Assembly: GCF_019375555.1 (NCBI RefSeq) | Contig: NZ_JAHXDN010000011.1 | Coordinates: 1-64,000 of the forward strand | Direction: 5' to 3' | Origin: Roseobacter insulae | GTDB taxonomy: Bacteria; Pseudomonadota; Alphaproteobacteria; Rhodobacterales; Rhodobacteraceae | DNA length: 64,000 nt | In this document: positions 8,528 through 15,684 of the stretch, piece by piece | Layout: every line of letters begins with the position of its first letter | Numbering within the stretch: position 1 is the first letter of the stretch | The notes under the pieces: model-generated | Told to the model about the DNA's origin: nothing | Databases searched by the model: none | What the model saw: the letters and a program-made list of their open reading frames with translations, nothing else | Program-made: the position numbers and the translations under genes

Positions 8528-8703
8528 ATTGCGGCACCATTAGGGAACTCTCGCAACATACCTAATCGAGGGCAATTGCGGCAGCACAAGGGCAACGATT
8601 CGTCGCATCTGTCGCAATTGCGGCAACAAAGCAGTATATTTTCCTGAATTGTGCACAAAAAATACCCGCATCGATTGAATCGCTTATTTCGCAACTGCAG
8701 CAT
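8528..8703. repeat. Repeated CAATTGCGGCA-type motif (candidate operator array)
   Basis: CAATTGCGGCAGC at 8573-8585 and CAATTGCGGCAAC at 8615-8627 are 42 bp (four helical turns) apart. A shorter ATTGCGGCA is at 8528-8536 and a diverged CAACTGCAGCA at 8692-8702. The near-integral helical spacing and location between divergent promoters suggest sites for a regulator acting on one DNA face. The identity of the regulator is unknown. Confidence 0.5.
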
Positions 8704-8816
8704 TTCTGAGCATTTACCGGCGCCACGGCCTCTTCCGCGGCCATTCCCGGCTTTTGCAGCAACCATGATCTCAGGATGACTCGCAATTTAATAAATTTTC
8801 TTTAAAGTGATACATG

Positions 8817-8849
8817 GCTCCTCTAATAGGGAGCTGTGCCTCTTTTTTT
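8817..8849 (+). terminator. Leader hairpin with T-run (possible attenuator)
   Basis: GCTCC at 8817-8821 pairs with GGAGC at 8830-8834 around an eight-base loop, followed after a short spacer by seven Ts at 8843-8849. It lies about 70 bp before the exoY-like start codon, so it could end stray transcription or act as an attenuator. The five-base-pair stem is short, and the gap before the Ts is larger than usual. Confidence 0.35.
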
Positions 8850-8921
8850 ACGGGTACGCGGGGGCGGATTAGGCCTCGCCTGTATGTAACGAAGTAACCG
8901 ACAAATACATCGGAGTTATTG

Positions 8922-9620
8922 ATGCCATTTGATTCACAGGATGCCCAATTGAAAATGAAAGCGGGCGCTCAGGCCGCCACTTTCGGGCAAGTTGTCCCTT
9001 CTCCTCTCGAACAGCCGTTTTACGACAAGGGCGTAAAGCGGTTTATCGATGTCGCGCTCGTATTGATGAGCGCGGTGATCGTTGTCCCGCTCATCGCCGT
9101 GATGGCCTTGCTGGTTGCGCTGGACGGGCACGCACCGTTCTACACCCAGAAACGCATCGGCCGGAATGGCCGGGTTTTCCGGATCGTCAAGATGCGCACG
9201 ATGGTTCACAACGCGGATGCGCTGCTCAAGGAGCATCTCAGCAAGAACCCGGAGCTGCAGGCGGAATGGGACGCGACCCAGAAGCTCAAGCATGACATCC
9301 GGATCACCCGCATCGGACGTTTCCTGCGGAAAACCTCGATGGATGAGCTGCCCCAGCTGATCAATGTTCTGACCGGCTCCATGTCTCTCGTCGGCCCGCG
9401 GCCGATGATGGTGTCGCAGCAGACCCTCTACCCCGGCCAGAGCTACTATCGCATGCGCCCGGGTGTGACCGGGTTCTGGCAGGTTTCCGACCGGAACAAC
9501 TGCAGCTTCCGCGACCGCGCGAAATTCGACGCCAAATATGAGCAGGCGATGTCTTTCTCGACCGACGCAAGGGTCCTTGCCCAGACCGTTTCGGTCGTGT
9601 TGCGCGGCACCGGATACTGA
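8922..9620 (+). CDS. exoY: Undecaprenyl-phosphate sugar-1-phosphate transferase (ExoY type)
   Basis: A 232-residue initiating enzyme of Wzy-dependent EPS synthesis, which moves a hexose-1-phosphate from a UDP-sugar onto the undecaprenyl phosphate carrier. It has a single hydrophobic segment (about 42-65) and then the conserved bacterial sugar transferase domain: QKRIGRNGR, FRIVKMRTM, RFLRKTSMDELPQL, GSMSLVGPRP and RPGVTGFWQVSDRN. The length matches short ExoY-like enzymes that lack the N-terminal five-helix bundle of WbaP. ATG 8922 has GGAG (8912-8915) six bases upstream; a TTG three bases earlier is less likely. First gene of the plus export operon. The transferred sugar (Gal or Glc) cannot be read from sequence. 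Confidence 0.88.
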   Translation: MPFDSQDAQLKMKAGAQAATFGQVVPSPLEQPFYDKGVKRFIDVALVLMSAVIVVPLIAVMALLVALDGHAPFYTQKRIGRNGRVFRIVKMRTMVHNADALLKEHLSKNPELQAEWDATQKLKHDIRITRIGRFLRKTSMDELPQLINVLTGSMSLVGPRPMMVSQQTLYPGQSYYRMRPGVTGFWQVSDRNNCSFRDRAKFDAKYEQAMSFSTDARVLAQTVSVVLRGTGY

Positions 9621-9644
9621 CCGGACCCGAAAGACCTGCGGGGA

Positions 9645-9668
9645 TGGGCGCGGGAGATACCGCGCCCA
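9645..9668 (+). terminator. Strong GC hairpin between the exoY-like and TPR genes
   Basis: TGGGCGCGG (9645-9653) and CCGCGCCCA (9660-9668) form a perfect nine-base-pair stem with loop GAGATA, 25 bases after the exoY-like stop. No T-run follows, so a Rho-independent terminator is doubtful. It may protect the upstream mRNA or reduce read-through. Confidence 0.45.
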
Positions 9669-9812
9669 CGGGCTGATTTCTCCTCTCCAGAATCTCGGAA
9701 TTCCCCAAAATGGCCTCACTGTTTCGGCGTGGGTCATGGTATCGTATCCGGAGACAGCGCCGGTTAGGGTGCTACATGAAAACCGTATTCCAGAAACAAA
9801 AGGTCCGCGACC

Positions 9813-12254
9813 GTGGTTGTAAAAAAGATTGTTCTCCCCTTGCTTGTTTGCATGGCCCTCGCCGCGTGCGACTCCGATGAGGAGCGTGCCGAGGAATTCT
9901 ACCAGCGCGGTCTCGAACTCGCCGCCGAAGGGGATGAAGAGCGCGCGCGCATCGAGTTCCGCAATGCCCTGAAACAGGACGCGACCCACCTTGACGCCCG
10001 GGTCTACCTGGCCCGGCTGCAGTTCAAGGCAGGTGCCCTGCGCCCGGCTTTCCGCGAATTCCTGCGGGTGGCCGAACAGGACCCCGAAAACCTGGAGGCG
10101 CAGGTCAAACTGGGTGAAATGGCCTTTCTGATCCAGAACTGGGAAGCTTTTGAGCGTCACAGCGACGCGGCCATCCAGCTGGCCTCCGACGACCCCAATG
10201 TCCGCCTGCTGGACCTGGCGAAACGCTACCGCAGCGCGGTGCTGGAGGAAGACAGTGCCGCGCGCAGCAGCGTGCTGGCCGAAGCCGAGGCGATGGAAGC
10301 GGATTTTCCGGACAATGGCATCCTGCGCCAGATCCTGATCGATGGGTATCTTTTCGAGGAAAAACACGCAGCCGCCCTGGAACAGATCGAAAAAGCCATT
10401 GTCGCCGCCCCCGACAGGCAGGACCTTTATGTCACCAAGGTTCAGCTGCTGAACGGCCTCAACGATCTGGACGCGGTGGAAACCGAATTGTACCGGATGG
10501 TTGAAACCTTCCCGGACGAACAGAGCTACCAGGTCAATCTGCTGCGCTTCCTGATGTCCCGGGACAAGGGAGACGAAGCCGAAGCGTTTTTGCGCGACCG
10601 GATTGCCCAGGCGTCCGAAGACAAGGTGGTTCCGACGATTAACCTGATCCAGTTCCTGCTGGGGACCGATCAGCGCGATGCGGCCATGTCCGAACTGGAA
10701 ACAGCGATTGACGCCAATCCGGACGCGCACACCCTGCGCGCCCTGCGGGCCTCGCTGACGTTCGAGGACGGGCAACGTGATGAAGCCATCGCCGAAATGC
10801 AGGCTCTCGTGGACGCCCAGGGAGAAGACAGCAATCCCGAAGCGTTTCTGAACATCAAGGTGGCGCTCGCCACCATGCTTGCCACCAACGGAAACGAAGT
10901 GGGCGCCCGCCGCCTCGTCGAAGAGATCCTGGCGCAGGATGGGAACTCCGTCGGCGCGCTCAAGATGCAGGCCCGCTGGATGATCGCCGATGACAATCCC
11001 GAAGGCGCCATCACGGCCATGCGGACCGCCCTGGCCAGCAGCGCCCAGGATGCCGAAGCCATGACGATCATGGCCGAAGCCTACAAGCGGGCGGGCAATT
11101 CGGCCCTGATGCTGGATTTCCTCTCCCTTGCCGTCGAGGCGACAAATAACGCCCCCGCAGAGGCCCTGCGGTATGCCGCGGCGCTGCGGCAGGACGACAA
11201 GCTGCTTCAGGCCGAAGCGGCCCTGATCGCATCTCTGCGCAACCAGCCCAATAACGTTGATATCCTGCTCGCCCTTGGCAACATCTACCTTGAGCTTGCA
11301 GATACGGCCCGCGCCCAGCAGGTTGCCGATACGCTCAAGCGGATCGGGACGGAGCAAGCGCAGACAGGGGCAAACACCATCGAGCTGGCGCTGATCGCGC
11401 GCGAGTCAGGTTCGGGTGAAGTGCTGGCGTATCTGCAGAACCTCGCGGATCAGGATGGCGGCAACAGCGGCGCCAGATTGGCGCTGGTCCAGGCGCTGGT
11501 CGAACAGGGTGACACCGACGGCGCGCAGGAAATGATCAACGAGATGGTGGCCGAAGAGCCTGACAACGTCTCTTTCGTCTATTTCCAGGGGCTGGTTCAG
11601 GCCTCTGTCGGCGATATCGACGCCGCGCGCGATACGTTCCAATCCCTGACCGAAAAGGCCCCGGACATCGCCCTGGCCTGGTTGCAGCTCGCGCGTCTTC
11701 AGACCGTGGGCACAGACGGGACAACCGCCCTGGAGACGCTGGACAGGGGGCTTCAGGCCAATCCCGATTCCGGCAACATCCTCTGGGCCAAGGCGACCCT
11801 GCTGCAGGAGAAAAACGATATCGACGGGGCCATTACCATCTACGAGGATCTTTACGCGAAAAATTCAGCGTCGATCGTGGTGGCCAATAACCTCGCCAGC
11901 CTGCTGGCCACGTTCCGCCGTGACGAAGAGAGCCTTGCCCGCGCCCAGACCATCTCCCGGCGGCTGCAGGACACGGACGTGCCCGCGTTCCAGGACACCT
12001 ATGGCTGGATTCAGCACCGGGTGGGCAACAGCGAAGAGGCTCTGAAGTATCTCGAACCCGCCGCGCGGGCCCTGGTGGATGATGCGACCGTGCAATACCA
12101 TCTCGGCGTCGTCTACGAGGCCCTGGGGCGCCGGGACGAGGCTCTGGTGCAGATGCACCGGGCGATGGACAAGATAGGCCCCCTGGGCTCCGGCGCGCTT
12201 TCAGAAGAGGTGCGGAGCAAAATAGCCGCACTGGAAGCCGCTGCCGACAACTGA
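9813..12254 (+). CDS. TPR-repeat lipoprotein of EPS export (PrsT-like)
   Basis: An 813-residue protein starting at GTG. It has a lipoprotein signal peptide (KKIVLPLLVCMALAAC, lipobox LAAC with Cys about 19), followed by tetratricopeptide repeats along nearly the whole length. Size, lipobox and position match the long TPR protein of exosortase-associated EPS clusters (PrsT). It probably sits in the periplasm, anchored to a membrane, as a scaffold between polymerase and exporter. It lies 192 bp after the exoY-like gene and 167 bp before the Wza-type gene. Confidence 0.8.
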   Translation: MVVKKIVLPLLVCMALAACDSDEERAEEFYQRGLELAAEGDEERARIEFRNALKQDATHLDARVYLARLQFKAGALRPAFREFLRVAEQDPENLEAQVKLGEMAFLIQNWEAFERHSDAAIQLASDDPNVRLLDLAKRYRSAVLEEDSAARSSVLAEAEAMEADFPDNGILRQILIDGYLFEEKHAAALEQIEKAIVAAPDRQDLYVTKVQLLNGLNDLDAVETELYRMVETFPDEQSYQVNLLRFLMSRDKGDEAEAFLRDRIAQASEDKVVPTINLIQFLLGTDQRDAAMSELETAIDANPDAHTLRALRASLTFEDGQRDEAIAEMQALVDAQGEDSNPEAFLNIKVALATMLATNGNEVGARRLVEEILAQDGNSVGALKMQARWMIADDNPEGAITAMRTALASSAQDAEAMTIMAEAYKRAGNSALMLDFLSLAVEATNNAPAEALRYAAALRQDDKLLQAEAALIASLRNQPNNVDILLALGNIYLELADTARAQQVADTLKRIGTEQAQTGANTIELALIARESGSGEVLAYLQNLADQDGGNSGARLALVQALVEQGDTDGAQEMINEMVAEEPDNVSFVYFQGLVQASVGDIDAARDTFQSLTEKAPDIALAWLQLARLQTVGTDGTTALETLDRGLQANPDSGNILWAKATLLQEKNDIDGAITIYEDLYAKNSASIVVANNLASLLATFRRDEESLARAQTISRRLQDTDVPAFQDTYGWIQHRVGNSEEALKYLEPAARALVDDATVQYHLGVVYEALGRRDEALVQMHRAMDKIGPLGSGALSEEVRSKIAALEAAADN

Positions 12255-12421
12255 TCGGAGCCGCAGGGATAAGGCGTAAACCGGCGTGGCCCCAAGATCA
12301 CATGTCGGGCACTGCTTTGTACCTCGGGGCGTCTTTAACCTTTCAGAATGCAGCGTTTTCACGCAATATTGCAAAAAGTTGGGTCTGGCGACAGGTCAAC
12401 CCCAAGTATTCGAGGCTCGAT

Positions 12422-13033
12422 ATGAAATATCTCCTGATTGCCCTTTGGGGTTTGATGCTCGCGGCAACATCCGCCAGCGCGCAAAACGACTACCGCATCA
12501 AAGGCGGCGACACATTGTCAATTGAAGTGCTGGAAGACACCAGCCTGAACCGCTCCTTGCTGGTACTGCCCGATGGCACGATCAATTTCCCCTTTGCAGG
12601 CACTGTTCAGGCCGGCGGCCGCACGGCAGCCCAGGTCCAGCAGGCGATCGCCTCCAGCATCTCCAGCAACTTCACCACGACCCCCACGGTCTTCGTTTCC
12701 GTGGCATCGGTCTTCCAGGCCCCCCTCTCGGCAGGGGTTGGCTCCGGTGCCGCGACGATGGACATCTATTTCATCGGCGAGGTCAACCAGCCGGGCCTGC
12801 GCCCGATGGAACGCGGCACAACCTTCCTGCAGGCGGTTGCGCAAAGTGGCGGGTTCACCAAGTTTGCCGCCACCAAACGGGTGCAATTGCGGCGCTTTGA
12901 TCGTAAAACAGGCAAGCAAAGCGTCTACAGCATGAATTTCAAGGCGCTGGCGGACGGCGGCAATCTGACCAATGACATCGTTCTGCAGGACGGCGATGTG
13001 ATCCTCGTACCGGAGCGCAGACTGTTCGAATAA
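12422..13033 (+). CDS. Wza-type polysaccharide export protein
   Basis: 203 residues from ATG 12422, with GAGG eight bases upstream. The frame runs back to 12302, but the internal start gives a clean signal peptide MKYLLIALWGLMLAATSASA ending at residue 20. After it come a Poly_export domain (YRIKGGDTLSIEVLED, LPDGTINFPFAGTV) and a SLBB-type domain (IYFIGEVNQPG, LQAVAQSGGFT, DGDVILVP). No lipobox cysteine is present and the protein is about half the size of E. coli Wza. It may therefore rely on the neighbouring beta-barrel for outer-membrane passage, as in other exosortase-type loci. Confidence 0.88.
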   Translation: MKYLLIALWGLMLAATSASAQNDYRIKGGDTLSIEVLEDTSLNRSLLVLPDGTINFPFAGTVQAGGRTAAQVQQAIASSISSNFTTTPTVFVSVASVFQAPLSAGVGSGAATMDIYFIGEVNQPGLRPMERGTTFLQAVAQSGGFTKFAATKRVQLRRFDRKTGKQSVYSMNFKALADGGNLTNDIVLQDGDVILVPERRLFE

Positions 13034-13059
13034 AACCATAATGCGGTGGGCAAGAAAAA

Positions 13060-14418
13060 ATGCAGGCAAAAAAAGCGGTACTGGTCGGCACATTGGTTGC
13101 CGTGCCTGTCCTCACACCGATCGGCCGTCCGCTCGCTGAGGAAGCTCTGCGGGCGACACTCAAGGTTGGCGAACGTATCGAACATGTGAGCGAGAGCGGG
13201 TTCACCCGGCCGCGCGACGATGGCACGCGCGCCATTACCCAGCTTGATTTCGGGCTGACCTCCGAGACCAGCAACCAGCGGCTCTCGCTGTCTCTGGGCA
13301 CCGGCATCGCGCTGGATTTCAGCAATACCAGCGACCGCGACACGCTGGATGATCCTTCCGCAAACCTCACGTACGCAATTGAAAACCGCAGCACCGTGCT
13401 GACATTCGACACCAGCTACCGCCGCGCGGATGTCGGAGAATCCAACTTTTTCGACGAGTTGGCAAATGAGAACGTTGTCGTGGACGAAGGCACCCGGACA
13501 ACGGTTTCAGCCCGCACCGGGCTGATATTGGGCCAGGATGGACCGGTCACCGGGGACTTCGATTACTTCTATCTGCGCAGCACCTTTTCGGACACGATTG
13601 ACCCGAGCCGGTCGGATGAAACCGTCAATTCCCTGAACGGGCGCGTGACATTCAGGCTCAGCCCCGTGGCCTCTGCCTTCGTCTTTGCCAACTGGCGGGA
13701 GAGAGATCAGGACCTCGCAACCGCGTCGGACCGGACGACACAGGCCATAGGGATCGGCGGCTCCTATGACATATCCTCGGTGACCAGCGTCAACGCGCAG
13801 ATCTCCTACGATGAGGACGAGACGGTCAGTTCCATCCAGAGCACCAGCACCGACGGGCTGGGCTACAGCCTTGGCCTGACCCGGGTCGTGCCGAACGGCT
13901 CTTATGACGTGAACTTCTCGAGCACGGAAACGGTCAATGGCGCCCGCCATCAGGCCACGGTCGGGCGCAGTCTGGATCTGAAACGCGGGCTGCTGTCCTT
14001 CTCCGTGGGGGTGGTGGATTTCGAAGGGGCCTCGACAGAACCCCTGGCCAATCTGGGGCTCAATTACGAGCTGACCGCAACCAGCCAGTTCAACGTCAAC
14101 CTGAGCCAGACCCCCACCATCAACAATGACGACAGCTCCACCATCAACACGCGCCTGAACATAGACTACCGCCAGGACCTGAATGCCCTGTCCTACCTGT
14201 CCGCGGGTCTGCTCGTGGCCAGTTCGAACGAGGTCGGCCCGGGTGCTGTGGATGACAGCGTGATCGAGGCCAGCCTGACCTATGGCCGCGCCGTGGGAGA
14301 TGACTGGGATCTGATCAGCGGGATCAGCTATGAGACCGACCGCAGCGACAACCGCGCGGACCGCAACACCCGTACGATCTTCATCGGTTTGGAAAAAACC
14401 TTCGATTTCAGACCCTAG
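13060..14418 (+). CDS. Outer-membrane beta-barrel protein of the EPS locus
   Basis: 452 residues. A basic N-terminus and hydrophobic stretch (MQAKKAVLVGTLVAVPVL) look like a signal peptide. The rest alternates short amphipathic strands rich in T, S, N and D with no long hydrophobic helix, and ends FIGLEKTFDFRP, with an aromatic residue near the C-terminus as in barrel proteins recognised by BAM. Barrel proteins of this size occur next to Wza-like genes in exosortase EPS clusters, where they may form or line the export pore. It lies 26 bp after the export protein. Function is inferred from fold and position. Confidence 0.7.
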   Translation: MQAKKAVLVGTLVAVPVLTPIGRPLAEEALRATLKVGERIEHVSESGFTRPRDDGTRAITQLDFGLTSETSNQRLSLSLGTGIALDFSNTSDRDTLDDPSANLTYAIENRSTVLTFDTSYRRADVGESNFFDELANENVVVDEGTRTTVSARTGLILGQDGPVTGDFDYFYLRSTFSDTIDPSRSDETVNSLNGRVTFRLSPVASAFVFANWRERDQDLATASDRTTQAIGIGGSYDISSVTSVNAQISYDEDETVSSIQSTSTDGLGYSLGLTRVVPNGSYDVNFSSTETVNGARHQATVGRSLDLKRGLLSFSVGVVDFEGASTEPLANLGLNYELTATSQFNVNLSQTPTINNDDSSTINTRLNIDYRQDLNALSYLSAGLLVASSNEVGPGAVDDSVIEASLTYGRAVGDDWDLISGISYETDRSDNRADRNTRTIFIGLEKTFDFRP

Positions 14419-14481
14419 TGCCCCGGTGAGAGTCCTGCGAACCCCATGGCGGGACGCTGATACGTGGGCTAACGTTCCCTC

Positions 14482-15159
14482 ATGAGCACCCCTCCGCCCT
14501 CCCCGCGTGCCGCCGCTGGCCATGACATTGCCTGGGGTATCATCGGGTTGATCGTGATCTGCGTGGTGATCGAAGCGGGGTTGCTGCTTGGGGATTACAA
14601 CCTGATCTCCTACCCGCGCCTGCGTCAGACAACATATGAATACGCAGGTTTCTGGCCCGGGCTTCTGGGCGCCTGGACACCGAACTACACAGCCCAGCCT
14701 TACACGATGTTTCTCAGCTATGCCTTTCTGCACAGCGGGCCGGTACATCTGCTCGTCAACATGATCACGCTCTACAGTCTGGGCCGGATCGTGCAGCTTC
14801 GGGTGGGGACCACGGGCTTCTTCCTGCTCTATGGCGCCGCGGTTCTGGGCGGCGGGCTGGGATTTGGCCTGCTGGCAGAGACCACACGGCCCATGGTCGG
14901 CGCCTCAGGCGGGCTCTTCGGTCTCGCCGGGGGGGTTCTGGCCTGGAACTACGTGGACCGTTTCAGCGCTGCTCAGAGGCTCTGGCCGGTGGCGCGGGCC
15001 GCGGCGGGCCTGCTGGCGCTCAATCTCGTGATGTGGTGGCTGATGGACGGCCTGCTGGCCTGGCAGACCCACTTAGGCGGATTTTTGGCAGGCTGGATTG
15101 CCGCTTTGCTCGTAGATCCGCGCAGTCGCGCCGACGAAAGCCCCCCTCCCCCGTCCTGA
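14482..15159 (+). CDS. Rhomboid-family intramembrane serine protease
   Basis: 225 residues with about six transmembrane segments. The catalytic serine is in GASGGLFG (Ser142) and the catalytic histidine in THLGGFLAGW (His197). The rhomboid HxxxxHxxxN pattern is intact in HSGPVHLLVN (His84, His89, Asn93). Rhomboids cut membrane-anchored proteins inside the bilayer. This one is the last gene of the export operon, 63 bp after the beta-barrel, which suggests processing of an EPS or surface component. No GlyGly-CTERM (rhombosortase) substrate is visible in the window, so the target is unknown. Confidence 0.87.
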   Translation: MSTPPPSPRAAAGHDIAWGIIGLIVICVVIEAGLLLGDYNLISYPRLRQTTYEYAGFWPGLLGAWTPNYTAQPYTMFLSYAFLHSGPVHLLVNMITLYSLGRIVQLRVGTTGFFLLYGAAVLGGGLGFGLLAETTRPMVGASGGLFGLAGGVLAWNYVDRFSAAQRLWPVARAAAGLLALNLVMWWLMDGLLAWQTHLGGFLAGWIAALLVDPRSRADESPPPPS

Positions 15160-15684
15160 TACCTCCCGGCCCCGGCCGCGCCCGGCAAAAACCCGCCAAG
15201 GACAAGCCTGCGCAATTTTCTGCCGTCCGGCCCGGGCCGGTTACCGGCCGGTTTCAGACAAGCCCGTTTTGCAAAACACTTTTTTGGACCGATCCCGTTT
15301 GTTCGGGATTGCGGGATAATGCCCCTTACCCAGGGGCAACCGGAGTGCCTTGAGAATTCCATTATGTGATTCCTTCAGGGCGTCGGAGAGAGTTCGCTCA
15401 CGCATAGGTAGAATCCTGCCGAGTGAAGCAAGCCCCGGTTGGCCCACACCGGCCATCTCAATAAGTCTCAGGGCGAGGCGGGCATCCGGGTTTGGTTGGA
15501 CAGGAGCATTTGGTCACAATTTCGACGTGAAGAAGTCAGCTTCGGAACACGCCGTTAACCATAAAGCACCATAAACCTCCCGGATAGACTGTTAACCAAA
15601 CGTTAACCAATCTGAAAGAAATCAGCGGGCCGAGACACTTCGATATGCCTTTATTTTTCTGTCCTTCACAGTTTTACTGTTGCA
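15160..15684. promoter_or_regulatory. Long upstream region of the secreted beta-helix gene
   Basis: 525 bases without a convincing gene. It contains a small AT palindrome GTTTTGCAAAAC (15266-15277) followed by a T-run at 15280-15285, which might end the export operon weakly. A second hairpin has arms ATCCCG (15292-15297) and CGGGAT (15304-15309). A run of TTAACC motifs at 15555-15608 includes a perfect CtrA-type box. The gene downstream has no clear Shine-Dalgarno at either possible start. Confidence 0.5.
15592..15606. promoter_or_regulatory. CtrA-type binding box (TTAA-N7-TTAA)
   Basis: TTAA at 15592-15595, seven bases, and TTAA at 15603-15606, both followed by CC, match the full CtrA consensus of alphaproteobacteria. 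A further TTAACC half-site lies at 15555-15560. It is 79 bp upstream of the first possible start of the beta-helix gene, a normal distance for control of its promoter. In Rhodobacterales CtrA controls motility and gene transfer agent genes. Confidence 0.6.

Larger units (their letters stand above)
8333..8921. promoter_or_regulatory. Divergent control region between the two EPS export operons
   Basis: 589 bases separate the divergent ATPase and exoY-like operons and must hold both promoters. It contains repeated CAATTGCGGCA-type motifs (8528-8703), a short inverted repeat CGATT-G-AATCG at 8672-8682, an AT-rich block near 8785-8812, and a hairpin with a T-run at 8817-8849 in the leader of the plus operon. 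No convincing protein-coding frame is present. The size and repeats suggest control by one or more DNA-binding regulators. No regulator gene is encoded alongside. Confidence 0.6.

Noticed and set aside
8934-11357. Long minus-strand open frame (807 codons)
   Set aside because: Antisense to the ExoY-type and TPR genes; no domain, no ribosome binding site.
14482-15159. Rhomboid as a rhombosortase
   Set aside because: No GlyGly-CTERM substrate is present; the only sorting signal seen is VPLPA-CTERM, which belongs to exosortase D.
15292-15309. Hairpin ATCCCG/CGGGAT as a terminator of the export operon
   Set aside because: No T-run follows on either strand and the stem is only six base pairs.
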